The position numbers and the translations under genes are program-made. From the NCBI GenBank assembly GCA_902795715.1, contig CADBME010000279.1, forward strand, positions 1-38,131: 38,131 nucleotides of DNA, given 5' to 3'. Below the pieces are notes generated by a model. The model ran no database searches, was not told the origin of the DNA, and saw only the letters and a program-made list of their open reading frames with translations. This stretch comes from an uncultured Lachnospiraceae bacterium (GTDB lineage: Bacteria > Bacillota_A > Clostridia > Lachnospirales > Lachnospiraceae). This document shows, piece after piece, positions 1-8,984 of the stretch; positions within the stretch are counted from its first letter, which is position 1, and every line of letters starts with the position of its first letter.

Positions 1-49
1 GAGAAGAACGTAAGGTATATTCTGTAAAAGAATCAAGAGGGGGGATCCT

Positions 50-331
50 TTGCAGATTACAGACATCAGGATCCGTCAGATCGCTAAGGAAGGGAAAATG
101 AAAGCGGTCGTCTCAGTAACATTTGATGAAGCGTTTGTGGTACATGACATTAAAATTATCGACGGAGAGAAGGGGTTGTTCATCGCAATGCCCAGCAGAA
201 GGGCTTCAGATGGTGAATACCGGGACATCGCTCATCCTATTAATGCGGAGACGAGACGGATTCTCCAGGAAAAAATTCTTACTGAGTATGAGAAGGCGGC
301 ACCGGAGTCGATTTCATACGAGGAAGAGTGA
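50..331 (+). CDS. spoVG: SpoVG, septation/sporulation RNA- and DNA-binding regulator
   Basis: A 93-residue protein that matches the SpoVG family from end to end: it opens [11 protein letters not shown] and carries the conserved central stretch [10 protein letters not shown] at about residues 42-51, followed by YRDIAHPI. SpoVG proteins are small nucleic-acid-binding regulators, first known for a role in septum formation during sporulation. The start is a TTG codon, chosen because a strong AGAGGGGGG site lies about 5 bases upstream and because the family begins at this methionine. The next gene along, after a gap, carries Pth and then Mfd, which resembles the Bacillus spoVG-glmU-prs-ctc-pth-mfd order with the middle genes missing. 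Only 49 bases of upstream sequence are in the window, so its promoter cannot be judged. Confidence 0.95.
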   Translation: MQITDIRIRQIAKEGKMKAVVSVTFDEAFVVHDIKIIDGEKGLFIAMPSRRASDGEYRDIAHPINAETRRILQEKILTEYEKAAPESISYEEE

Positions 332-462
332 GACAGGATTAGAAATATAGCAAAAGACCTGTCACACTGATCACAGTTAGGCACAGATGCGGATTGACAT
401 AAATATATATTTAGCAGCTGAAGAGGGCAGCTGATGTCTGGCAAATAATTGTATTGTTTTTT

Positions 463-516
463 AAAAGGAGATCCCGGAGTGGAGTGTTCTGCACGACCAC
501 GCCGGGATCTCCTTTT
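463..516 (+). terminator. Strong hairpin after spoVG, probable terminator
   Basis: A perfect 15-bp inverted repeat (463-477 with 502-516, AAAAGGAGATCCCGG and its complement) encloses a 24-base loop whose flanks can pair further with mismatches. The right arm ends in TTTT and is followed by CCTAATTT, so the U-tract is short. It sits between spoVG and the promoter of the next gene and most likely ends the spoVG transcript. A smaller CAGCTG repeat pair at 415-420 and 428-433 lies just before it. Confidence 0.6.
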
Positions 517-561
517 CCTAATTTCTGGATTTTGTGCTTTCCTTTCCCCTTCTATCAGTTG

Positions 562-591
562 TTGCTCATAAATATCAATGTGTGTTATACT
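562..591 (+). promoter_or_regulatory. Sigma-A promoter with extended -10
   Basis: TTGCTC at 562-567 and TATACT at 586-591 are separated by 18 bases, and a TGT triplet precedes the -10 box, giving an extended -10. Transcription would start near 598, only about 15 bases before the ATG at 613. This supports 613 rather than any earlier in-frame start for the following gene, since an earlier start would lie upstream of the promoter. Confidence 0.6.
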
Positions 592-612
592 AAACTTTCG
601 GGAGGAAAACCT

Positions 613-2511
613 ATGATTGCAAATAAGATATTTGCCGCCTTTTACCGGTTTTTCCGAAAATGGAAAGTGGAAGAAGGACGGGTAACGTTGATAGAAAAGC
701 TTAATACAGGAGGAACCGGCAGCCTGTACGAGGTGAAGAGAGAATGCGAGAGAAGAGGTTATGATTTTTCCTGGAATGTAATCAGTCACAGGGATTATGA
801 GCTTCGGCCTTCCAATCTGCTGCGCCTGCTTCGCCTTTTTACGGTAAAGGCTTTCAGGATGGCTACCTCCTCCTACATATTTTTAAATGACAATTTTATG
901 CCCCTGGCTTACATGAACCCGGATCCCCGGACACAGATTATTCAGCTCTGGCACGGATTGGGATCCTACATAAAGTTCGGTGGCTCCTCCGAGACCGACA
1001 GGAAGGTGCTCAAGGAACTGAAAGCGGCCAATGAGAGGGTGGACTATATCATAGCCGGTTCGGAAAATATTCGGGCCAATTATGCGGAGGCTTTTATGGT
1101 TCCCGAATCCAAGGTAGTCTGCATCGGCTGCCCCCAGGTGGATTACTATTTTCGCCGTCACAATCTGGAGCTGCACCGAAAGAGGCTGAACCAGCGCTAT
1201 CCGGCGATGGAAGGAAAAAAACTGATTCTGTATGCCCCTACATTCCGTGACGATGAAGAGAGAGACAGTCAGCTCCTGGATCATTTTGACATGGAAAGGT
1301 TTTCCCGGGCTCTTCCTGAAGATGCCTGCCTGGCTATCCGTCTCCATCCTCAGATTCAGAATGCCCGGGTTCCGGATGGGGTGGTTGATCTGACTGATTA
1401 TCCCAATGTGAGACTCCTTTTGTGTATGACGGACATCCTGATTGCAGATTACTCTTCCATTGCCGTGGAGTATTCTCTCCTTAACCGCCCTATCATCCTT
1501 TATGCCTTTGACATGGAATGGTACCTGAAAAAGGACCGGGGATTTTATTTCGACTTTGAAAAAACGGCACCCGGCCCTATTGCCAGAAATATGGATGAAC
1601 TGATCGAATACCTTTGCCGGAATGAATGGGATATGGATAGGGTCCGCCGTTTTGCCCGCCTCCACAATTCATTTTTTGACGATAGAAATGCCTCGCGGCT
1701 TGCAGATCTCTGCTTTGAAAAGAAATCGCCGGAAGAGATTCTTATGAAGGCGGAAAAAGCGGAGAATCCAAAGGCAAAAACCGATAAGGCCGGCCAGGAG
1801 GAAGAGGCCTCCGGAGCAAAGAATGGAGATCCTTATACGATGAAAATAATAGCAGGTTTGGGGAATCCCACAGACAAGTACAAGGGAACCAGACATAATA
1901 TCGGATATATGGTTATGGACAGGATTATCCGGTCCACCGGCATCGCTCTGAACCGGCACCGCTTTCATGCTTTGTGCGGTCTGGGCTTTATCGAAGGACA
2001 GCGGGTCCTCCTTATGAAGCCTCTTACTTACATGAACCGGAGCGGAGAGAGTATCCGTGAGGCGGCGGATTACTACAAGGTGGATCCGCAGGATATACTG
2101 GTGATCTATGATGATATCAGCCTGGAGCCGGGACTTTTGCGCATCCGGACAAAAGGGAGCGCAGGTGGCCATAACGGAATGAAGAATATCATCAGTCACC
2201 TTGGAAGTGATGCTTTCCCGAGAATCCGTGTGGGGATCGGCGGTAAACTGCACCCTGACCAGGACCTGGCTGACTATGTGCTGGGGAAATTTTCTCCGGA
2301 AGAGATGGAATCTGTAGATCAGGCCTTGGATCATGCATCCCAGGCTGCCCAAATGTTTGCCGGCGACCAGCTGGCTGAGGCCATGAACCGGTTTAGTGTG
2401 GGAAAAAAGAAACGGGGAAAAAAGAATAAGGCTGCCCCTGATGATGGCGGGGACCAGAGTAAGGACAACCCGGAGAGGGGAGAAGGTCTGTCCGGTGGAG
2501 GTGAATCGTGA
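613..2511 (+). CDS. CDP-glycerol glycerophosphotransferase fused to peptidyl-tRNA hydrolase
   Basis: One open frame of 632 residues holds two unrelated enzymes. Residues 1 to about 375 form a TagB/TagF-type CDP-glycerol glycerophosphotransferase domain, with QLWHGLG (His114), APTFRDD, RLHPQ and ADYSSI, which moves glycerol-phosphate units in wall polymer synthesis at the membrane. A charged linker of about 30 residues rich in Lys, Glu and Ala follows. Residues 410 to about 600 are a complete Pth, which frees tRNA from stalled peptidyl-tRNA: it has LGNP, RHN (His428), LTYMNRSG, YDD (Asp501) and GGHNGMKNI. A Lys/Gly/Asp-rich tail ends the protein. The ATG at 613 has a good GGAGG site. The Pth part also has its own ATG at 1840 with GGAG 11 bases before it, so a separate Pth may be made from an internal start. 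The stop overlaps mfd by 4 bases. Confidence 0.88.
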   Translation: MIANKIFAAFYRFFRKWKVEEGRVTLIEKLNTGGTGSLYEVKRECERRGYDFSWNVISHRDYELRPSNLLRLLRLFTVKAFRMATSSYIFLNDNFMPLAYMNPDPRTQIIQLWHGLGSYIKFGGSSETDRKVLKELKAANERVDYIIAGSENIRANYAEAFMVPESKVVCIGCPQVDYYFRRHNLELHRKRLNQRYPAMEGKKLILYAPTFRDDEERDSQLLDHFDMERFSRALPEDACLAIRLHPQIQNARVPDGVVDLTDYPNVRLLLCMTDILIADYSSIAVEYSLLNRPIILYAFDMEWYLKKDRGFYFDFEKTAPGPIARNMDELIEYLCRNEWDMDRVRRFARLHNSFFDDRNASRLADLCFEKKSPEEILMKAEKAENPKAKTDKAGQEEEASGAKNGDPYTMKIIAGLGNPTDKYKGTRHNIGYMVMDRIIRSTGIALNRHRFHALCGLGFIEGQRVLLMKPLTYMNRSGESIREAADYYKVDPQDILVIYDDISLEPGLLRIRTKGSAGGHNGMKNIISHLGSDAFPRIRVGIGGKLHPDQDLADYVLGKFSPEEMESVDQALDHASQAAQMFAGDQLAEAMNRFSVGKKKRGKKNKAAPDDGGDQSKDNPERGEGLSGGGES

Positions 2512-5500
2512 GAGTTTTTTCAGGACCTCTGGGAGATAGTGAGAAATATCTGGCTATCCAAAATGATATAAAAAACGGGAGGGGTCCCATAAAGATCCGC
2601 GGCTGTTCGGACTCTCAGGAGGCTCATCTGATTGCTAACCTGGCAGAAGAGGCCGGATGTAAGCTGATTGTGTCGGCCAATGAGGATAAAGCCCGAAAGC
2701 TCTATGAAGATATGAGCTTTTTCGACGACCGGACCGTTCTCTATCCCTCACGTGATATCCTCTTTTACAGCGCGGATATTCGGGGAGGCAATATTGTCCG
2801 TCAGCGGATCGAGGTGATGAAGCGTCTGACCCGCGGGGAAAAGCTTACCATCCTGTGCGGTATAGATGTCCTTTTGGAGAAAATGATTCCACCAAAAATC
2901 TTTCAAAGTCAGGTCCTCCTGATCGATGACCAGTCCTCCGTCGACCCGGCTGCCCTTGCCAGAAGACTGACGGAAATCGGCTATGAAAACACCGGTCGGG
3001 TTGAACAGCCGGGAGAATTTGGCATTCGCGGAGGCATCATAGATATTTTTCCTCTGACAGAAGAGAATCCGGTCAGGATCGAACTTTGGGGGGAGGAAGT
3101 GGATTCCATCCGGGCTTTCAATCCCGAGACCCAGAGAAGTATAGGAAATCTGGACAAGGTGGTCCTGTATCCTGCTTCAGAGATGATCCTGTCCGAAGAA
3201 AGAGCCAGACAAGGCCTTTCCCGGATTCGCGATGAGTTTGAGAGTCAGGAGAAGCTATTTAAAAAAGAAAAAAAGAGAGAAGAATTAAGACGGCTCCGGC
3301 AGATGGCGGAAAGGATGATTGATGAGATTACATCCCTTGGCAGGACAGACAATAATGAGGGACTGATCTCATATTTTTATGAGGATACAGACAGTCTTCT
3401 TTCCTATCTTCCCAAGGATACTGTGGTTTTCTTTGATGACCCGGCCCGGCTGGCGGAAGCAGGCCGCGCATATGAAACGAATTTTTCGGCAAGTATGACG
3501 AACCGTCTGGAGGGAGGTTATATTCTTCCGGGTCAGGCCTGTCTGCTCTCTTCCTATGAAGAGACGGTTGGCGGATGTTTGGAATATCCCCTTATACTCA
3601 TGGAAGGCCTTATGTCTGCCGGGGAGGAACTGACAGGCCGGAAAAGCTATGATATCAATATCCGGTCGGTGCCCTCCTACCAGGGTAGCCTTGCCCAGCT
3701 GGCTTCCGACCTGAATGCCCTGAAAGAAAAAGATTACAGGCTTATTCTCCTTTCGGCTTCGGCTACAAGAGCCAGAAGACTGGCCGAAGAGCTGCGGGAA
3801 TATAATCTCTTTACCTGGTATACATCTGATCCGGACAGGGCCCTGGAAGCCGGTGAGGTCATCGTCTGTGCAGGCCGCCTTTCCTCCGGATTTGAGTACC
3901 GGGATCTAAAATTCGCTGTACTCACTGAAAAAGATATTTTTAAAGAACGACGGACAAAAAAAAGAAGAAAAGCATCCGAGCACCCGGGAGAAAGAATCCG
4001 GTCGCTTTCGGAAATTGCCGTGGGCGATTATGTAATCCATGAGCGGTACGGACTGGGAGTCTACCGGGGAATGGAGAAGATTGAGAGAGATGGGGTCATC
4101 AGAGACTTCATTAATATAGAATACGGAGACGGAGGCAATCTCTTTGCTCCCGCAGGTCAGCTTTCCATGATTCAGAAGTATGCCGGCATGAACAATGCGA
4201 AGATGCCGAAATTGAATCGGATCGGGGGAAACGACTGGGAGAAGACCAAGAGCCGGGTTCGCAGCCAGCTTCAGATTGCGGCCAGGGACCTGGTTGATTT
4301 GTATGCCAGGAGGCAGAGCCGTTCCGGTTACGCCTATGGAAAAGATACCGTTTGGCAGACCGAGTTTGAGGAACGCTTTCCCTTTGAGGAGACGGAAGAC
4401 CAGCTGACGGCCATTCGGGATGTCAAAGAAGATATGGAAAAAGGGCGGATGATGGACCGCCTGATCTGTGGAGATGTAGGATTCGGCAAGACGGAGGTAG
4501 CCATTAGGGCAGCTTTTAAGGCAGTGATGGACAGCAAGCAGGTGGTCTTTCTGGTCCCCACGACTATTCTGGCCCAGCAGCACTATAATTCCTTCATAGA
4601 GCGAATGGAGGACTATCCGATTGAGATTGCCATGCTCTCAAGGTTTTGCACCCAGACCGAGGTTAACCGGATCAAAAAGGGTTTGAAGAATGGAAGTATC
4701 GATATTGTGATCGGAACCCATAAGGTCCTTTCCAAGTCCATTGTTTACCGGGATCTCGGACTCCTGATCATCGATGAAGAGCAGAGATTCGGTGTACGTC
4801 AGAAAGAGAAGATTAAGAGCCTGAAAGTGGATGTGGATGTCCTGGCCCTATCGGCTACACCTATTCCCAGGACTTTGCATATGAGCCTGTCAGGTATCCG
4901 GGACATGAGTGTTCTGGAAATCCCGCCGGTCGATCGGCGGGCTATCCAGACTTATGTGATGGAATACAACGAAGAGCTGGTCCGGGAGGCTATTTCCAGG
5001 GAGATGGCAAGAAACGGGCAGATTTACTATGTTTATAATCGTGTAAGTACAATAGCTGATGTCGCTGAACGAATACGAAAACTGCTTCCCCAGGCCATTG
5101 TGGAGTATGCCCACGGAAGAATGGGGGAAAGACAGCTCGAAGACATTATGTCCCGTTTTATTGACGGGGAGATTGATGTTCTGGTGTCGACAACCATTAT
5201 AGAGACGGGACTGGATATACCCAATGTCAATACCATCATCATCGAGGATTCCCAGCGCTATGGCCTTTCTCAGCTTTATCAGCTAAGGGGCCGGGTGGGA
5301 CGGTCTTCCAGAAATGCCTATGCTTTTTTGATGTACCGGAGGGGTGAACTCCTGAAAGAGCAGGCGGAGAAGCGGCTGAAGGCTATTCGGGAATTTACGG
5401 ATCTGGGCAGTGGATACCGTATTTCCATGAGGGATCTGGAAATACGGGGCGCAGGAAATCTGCTGGGAGCTGAGCAGTCCGGACACATGGACGCAGTGGG

Positions 5501-6041
5501 CTATGAGCTCTACTGCAAAATGCTGTCCGAGGCGGTCCAGAGCATACGGGGAGAAGAAAAAGAGACGGACCGCTTTGACACTTCCATAGATTTGCCGGTC
5601 AATGCCTATATTCCGGATGACTATATAGACAGTGAGACTGAAAAACTGGCCTGGTATAAGAAAATCGCTCTGGTCAGCGATCGCACAGAGTATGAAGATG
5701 TGATTGATGAGCTGACCGACCGCTACGGGGATGTGCCGGGAGCCATGCTGAGGCTTCTGGATGTAGCCCTGCTTCGGGAAAAAGCCCATCAATGCTGGAT
5801 AACCCTGATTGACCAGAAGGGAGATCAGGTTCGCTTTACCATGCATGGCAGCGCCCGGGTCCAAGTGGACCAGATTGACGGATTCCTTAAGAGTTTCCGG
5901 GGTCAGATGAAGATCCGGACCGGCAGGGAACCGGTCTTTGTCTGGAATACATCCCGGTCCCAGCCAAAAAACAGGCTGTCAGACATTTCCGACATTGTAG
6001 ACCGCCTGGCCGGCCTGCTTGAGTCAGAGGAAGTCAGCTGA
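2508..6041 (+). CDS. mfd: Mfd, transcription-repair coupling factor
   Basis: A 1177-residue protein of normal Mfd length. It removes RNA polymerase stalled at DNA lesions and recruits the UvrABC excision system. The N-terminal part is UvrB-like. A CarD-like RNA polymerase interaction domain begins near residue 499 (VGDYVIHERYGLGVYRG). The helicase motor follows, with Walker A GDVGFGKT at 655-662, DEEQ at 756-759, LSATPIPRTL, and the helicase C motif TTIIETGLDIPN. A TRCF C-terminal domain ends it. The GTG start at 2508 overlaps the preceding TGA (shared GTGA), and GGAGGTG lies about 6 bases upstream, so it is likely translationally coupled to the Pth fusion gene. Its partner uvrC lies at the far end of the window. 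Confidence 0.97.
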   Translation: MRVFSGPLGDSEKYLAIQNDIKNGRGPIKIRGCSDSQEAHLIANLAEEAGCKLIVSANEDKARKLYEDMSFFDDRTVLYPSRDILFYSADIRGGNIVRQRIEVMKRLTRGEKLTILCGIDVLLEKMIPPKIFQSQVLLIDDQSSVDPAALARRLTEIGYENTGRVEQPGEFGIRGGIIDIFPLTEENPVRIELWGEEVDSIRAFNPETQRSIGNLDKVVLYPASEMILSEERARQGLSRIRDEFESQEKLFKKEKKREELRRLRQMAERMIDEITSLGRTDNNEGLISYFYEDTDSLLSYLPKDTVVFFDDPARLAEAGRAYETNFSASMTNRLEGGYILPGQACLLSSYEETVGGCLEYPLILMEGLMSAGEELTGRKSYDINIRSVPSYQGSLAQLASDLNALKEKDYRLILLSASATRARRLAEELREYNLFTWYTSDPDRALEAGEVIVCAGRLSSGFEYRDLKFAVLTEKDIFKERRTKKRRKASEHPGERIRSLSEIAVGDYVIHERYGLGVYRGMEKIERDGVIRDFINIEYGDGGNLFAPAGQLSMIQKYAGMNNAKMPKLNRIGGNDWEKTKSRVRSQLQIAARDLVDLYARRQSRSGYAYGKDTVWQTEFEERFPFEETEDQLTAIRDVKEDMEKGRMMDRLICGDVGFGKTEVAIRAAFKAVMDSKQVVFLVPTTILAQQHYNSFIERMEDYPIEIAMLSRFCTQTEVNRIKKGLKNGSIDIVIGTHKVLSKSIVYRDLGLLIIDEEQRFGVRQKEKIKSLKVDVDVLALSATPIPRTLHMSLSGIRDMSVLEIPPVDRRAIQTYVMEYNEELVREAISREMARNGQIYYVYNRVSTIADVAERIRKLLPQAIVEYAHGRMGERQLEDIMSRFIDGEIDVLVSTTIIETGLDIPNVNTIIIEDSQRYGLSQLYQLRGRVGRSSRNAYAFLMYRRGELLKEQAEKRLKAIREFTDLGSGYRISMRDLEIRGAGNLLGAEQSGHMDAVGYELYCKMLSEAVQSIRGEEKETDRFDTSIDLPVNAYIPDDYIDSETEKLAWYKKIALVSDRTEYEDVIDELTDRYGDVPGAMLRLLDVALLREKAHQCWITLIDQKGDQVRFTMHGSARVQVDQIDGFLKSFRGQMKIRTGREPVFVWNTSRSQPKNRLSDISDIVDRLAGLLESEEVS

Positions 6042-6190
6042 AAGTGGGGGCCTTGTGCCGGCTCGTCCGGAAAAGGACTGGAAAAAGCAGAGAATCTGTG
6101 ATACTATCTACCGTGGATAGTAAGCCAAAGATAAACTTACTTATTTTATTTTAAAGACGAAACCCTTAAAAATGCAGGAGGAAAATCAAG

Positions 6191-7396
6191 ATGAAATATC
6201 GATCATTGAAACATATGGCTTTGATCCTGGCACTGATTATGGCTGCCGTTCTTGCAGCAGGCTGTAACGGACCGGGATCGGCAGGAACGGAGACCAAAGA
6301 GGGGGATAAAGTTCTCTTCAGCTATGACGGCACGGATGTGACATTAAAGGAAGCCTGGATCTACACCAAGATGGAGGCGAGCCAGTACGAGGCCTCTTAT
6401 TCTCAATATTTCGGAGGAAATTCCCTGGATTGGAATATGGCCATCGATGAAAAAGGGACAACCATGGAGGATTCCCTGAAGGAAAATGCAGTCAGCCAGA
6501 TTCGCAAAATCATCGTTCTTGTCAACAAGGCTTCAGAGTATGACTGTTCTCTGACCGATGAAGATAAAGAGGCCTGCCAGAAGTATGCCGACGCTTTTGC
6601 CAAAGACCAGACCGGAAAAGGTATCATGGACGAATGCGGAGCGAAAACAGAGGACGTCCTTAAGATTTATGAGGATAACATGCTGGCCCACAAGGTACAG
6701 GAAGCCATGGTCAAAGACGTCGATACCAACGTGTCTGACGAGGAGGCAAGAGAGACTAAGATCAACAGGGTGACTTTTTCAAAGGTAACGACGAATGAGG
6801 AAACCGGCGAAGAAAAGGAACTCAGTGACAAGCAGAAAGAGAAATTGAAAAACAGAGCAGATAAAGCTCTGAAGGCTCTCCAGAAGGGCGAGAAGAAGAT
6901 CGAAGAGATCGCCAAAGAAAACAATTATACCGATGAGATGGAAGAAATCTACGCAAAGAATGAATCCGAAGAAGGCAAGAAGTTTGAAAAGGCCATCGGA
7001 AAACTGAAAGACGGAGAGATTCTGGATCAGGTATTTGAGACCGAGCACGGCTATGTTATTGCCCAGCTTGTTGCCAAGACCGACAAAGAGGCCACAGAAG
7101 AGAATAAAGCAAGCATCATGGAACAGAGAAAGCAGGATGCTTTCAATGCAAAATATGATGAGTGGACAAAAGAACTGGAAAAAGACTGGAATTATAAAAA
7201 TGACGTAGACCAGAAGCTCTTTGCCCAGATTAAGCTCGGTGAGGCCGCCGAGGAAGGAACTACGGAAGGTGCGATTGAAACAGTGCCTGCAGAGTCTACA
7301 ACGGCAGCTGGCCAGGAAGCAACGGATGTAAAAGAAGAAACAGGTGCCGACAGCAGTCAGAAAGCCCCGGAGGAAAGCAGCCAGGCAGCAGAATAA
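6191..7396 (+). CDS. Secreted foldase-like lipoprotein (SurA/PrsA-type)
   Basis: A 401-residue lipoprotein precursor: residues 1-24 form a signal peptide with a hydrophobic core and end in the lipobox LAAG before Cys25. The rest is Lys/Glu-rich and helical, as in SurA/PrsA chaperones that help exported proteins fold. A parvulin-like stretch lies at about residues 235-310 (GKKFEKAIGKLKDGEILDQV, HGYVIAQL), but the classic PpiC signature is weak, so isomerase activity is doubtful. The last 50 residues are a low-complexity Glu/Thr/Ala/Ser tail. The start has AGGAGG upstream. The 149-base gap after mfd holds a 7-bp hairpin (6102-6122) without a T-run, and I see no clear promoter. This position downstream of mfd is typical for such genes in Clostridia (inference from general knowledge). 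Confidence 0.8.
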   Translation: MKYRSLKHMALILALIMAAVLAAGCNGPGSAGTETKEGDKVLFSYDGTDVTLKEAWIYTKMEASQYEASYSQYFGGNSLDWNMAIDEKGTTMEDSLKENAVSQIRKIIVLVNKASEYDCSLTDEDKEACQKYADAFAKDQTGKGIMDECGAKTEDVLKIYEDNMLAHKVQEAMVKDVDTNVSDEEARETKINRVTFSKVTTNEETGEEKELSDKQKEKLKNRADKALKALQKGEKKIEEIAKENNYTDEMEEIYAKNESEEGKKFEKAIGKLKDGEILDQVFETEHGYVIAQLVAKTDKEATEENKASIMEQRKQDAFNAKYDEWTKELEKDWNYKNDVDQKLFAQIKLGEAAEEGTTEGAIETVPAESTTAAGQEATDVKEETGADSSQKAPEESSQAAE

Positions 7397-7426
7397 GCTG
7401 TATATGAATATGAAAAGGCCGGAACT

Positions 7427-8968
7427 ATGGCAAAAAAAAGAAAAGGCAAAAAAAATCGAAAACAGATAATAAGAGAACATGGTACAGGGATGCGGACAGA
7501 GGACGCATCCCTGTCTTTGGCCCTTCCGGAAGAATTTCTTGATACCATAAAAGAAATCCTCGGACAGGAATACCAGGCCTTTCTGGACAGTATGGAATCC
7601 GGCAGGCATCACGGGCTTCGGGTGAACACTCTGAAGATCCGGCCGGAAGAATTCGAGCAGAGGACATCCTTTCATCTGACCAGGATTCCCTGGATCCGGG
7701 GCGGCTATTATTATGACCCGGATGATAATCCGGCAAAAGCACCGGATTATGCGGCAGGCCTCTACTATCTCCAGGAGCCCAGTGCCATGACACCGGCTTC
7801 CCGCCTCAAGGTCCGGCCGGGAGATAAGGTCCTGGATCTGTGCGCTGCACCCGGAGGAAAGGCCACTGCCCTGGGGGCAGAACTGCAAGGCAAGGGTCTG
7901 CTGGTTGCCAATGATATCAACCGGGCAAGAGCCCGGGCGCTTCTTCACAATATCGAACTTTTCGGCATTTCCAATGCCCTGGTTTTCGCTGAAGCCCCCT
8001 ACCGGCTGGCCCGTCGATTTCCGGAATACTTTGACCATATCATGGTTGACGCTCCCTGCTCGGGGGAAGGTATGTTCCGGAAGAATCCGGCAGTGATTGA
8101 AGCCTGGAAGGAAAAAGGACCTGAGTATTTTTCCAGGATCCAGAAGGAAATTATTCTATATGCCGCCCATATGCTGAAAGCCGGAGGAACAATGCTGTAC
8201 TCAACCTGTACCTTCTCTCCCCTGGAGAATGAAGCAGTGATCAGTCATCTTCTGACGACTCGTCCGGATATGGAAATAATAGCCATGGAAGACGCGCCGG
8301 GCTTTGCACCGGGCCTTACTTCTTTTGGCGGGGATAGCTTTGGAGAAAGCATGGCTCTATGCAGGAGGATCTGGCCCCACCGGATGGAAGGAGAAGGGCA
8401 TTTCCTTGCTCTTCTTCACAAAAAAGGCGGGAGTGAGCTTTCTTCTGCTTTTTCTGACAGGGAGAAGGAAAATGATGGCGACCGGGCTAAAGACAACCGG
8501 GTCAAATCTGTCTGGAAACATATTCCGGATGCTGACCCTGACCAGGTAAAAAGCATGGAAGAATTCTTTTCCGGACTTCATGTGGATTTTGATCTAAAAC
8601 GTCTGGATATTCGGAGAGGGAAGATCTATTATCTTCCGGACAAGAGCCCGGATACCAGCGGCCTGGAATGCCTGCGGCGGGGCATCTGCCTTGGGGAACT
8701 GAAAAAGAAAAGATTTGAGCCGGCGCAATCTCTTGCGCTGGCCCTTACAAAGAATCAGTATGATAAAATAATAAATATCCCAGAGAATGACACACGTTGC
8801 CTTCAGTATTTGAGGGGGGGATCGCTTCCGGTTCCGGAGTATTCCGGGAATAAAGAAGCGGAAGGCTGGTATCTAGTGCTTTCCGGTACTCATCCCCTGG
8901 GATTTGGAAGGCTTGTCAATGGTATCTTGAAGAATAAATATCCTGCAGGATGGAGATGGAATGGATGA
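7427..8968 (+). CDS. RsmF/NOL1-NOP2-type RNA cytosine-C5 methyltransferase
   Basis: A 513-residue SAM-dependent RNA m5C methyltransferase. The SAM-binding loop CAAPGGKAT starts at residue 139. The two family cysteines are present: motif IV DAPCSGEGMF (Cys211) and motif VI STCTF (Cys261). The C-terminal region, with YYLPD and an FEPAQSLALAL segment near residue 430, resembles the RNA-recognition domain of RsmF-like proteins, so an rRNA target is probable but the exact position is unknown. The family core starts at ALPEEFL near residue 32. The first 30 residues are a Lys-rich extension, and the ATG at 7427 has a poor ribosome site, so a later start (ATG at 7490) is possible. It ends one base before the convergent mtnA. 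Confidence 0.9.
   Translation: MAKKRKGKKNRKQIIREHGTGMRTEDASLSLALPEEFLDTIKEILGQEYQAFLDSMESGRHHGLRVNTLKIRPEEFEQRTSFHLTRIPWIRGGYYYDPDDNPAKAPDYAAGLYYLQEPSAMTPASRLKVRPGDKVLDLCAAPGGKATALGAELQGKGLLVANDINRARARALLHNIELFGISNALVFAEAPYRLARRFPEYFDHIMVDAPCSGEGMFRKNPAVIEAWKEKGPEYFSRIQKEIILYAAHMLKAGGTMLYSTCTFSPLENEAVISHLLTTRPDMEIIAMEDAPGFAPGLTSFGGDSFGESMALCRRIWPHRMEGEGHFLALLHKKGGSELSSAFSDREKENDGDRAKDNRVKSVWKHIPDADPDQVKSMEEFFSGLHVDFDLKRLDIRRGKIYYLPDKSPDTSGLECLRRGICLGELKKKRFEPAQSLALALTKNQYDKIINIPENDTRCLQYLRGGSLPVPEYSGNKEAEGWYLVLSGTHPLGFGRLVNGILKNKYPAGWRWNG
7484..7514. repeat. Perfect 11-bp inverted repeat inside the methyltransferase 5' end
   Basis: ACAGGGATGCG at 7484-7494 is the exact reverse complement of 7504-7514, with a 9-base loop. 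The hairpin covers the alternative ATG at 7490 and encodes residues just before the conserved start of the protein. There is no T-run after it, so it is not a standard terminator. Confidence 0.6.
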
Positions 8969-8984
8969 TTATTCCATCTCTTTT
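8953..8984 (+). terminator. Terminator hairpin spanning two convergent stop codons
   Basis: GAGATGGAAT at 8953-8962 pairs perfectly with ATTCCATCTC at 8971-8980. The 8-base loop contains the methyltransferase stop TGA (8966-8968) and the first bases of the mtnA stop (complement of 8969-8971). TTTT follows at 8981-8984, so it best ends plus-strand transcription. No T-run exists for the minus strand. Confidence 0.7.

Noticed and set aside
11..34. Sigma-H promoter for spoVG
   Set aside because: AGG and GAAT elements are present but about 17 bases apart, shorter than the Bacillus spoVG promoter spacing of about 21.
394..422. TTGACA at 394-399 as a promoter
   Set aside because: No -10 box at 16-18 bases. 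The sequence there is GCTGAA-like. The better promoter is at 562-591.
883..2352. Long minus-strand frames opposite the transferase-Pth gene
   Set aside because: They mirror the strongly supported plus-strand coding frame and show no recognisable domain or start signal.
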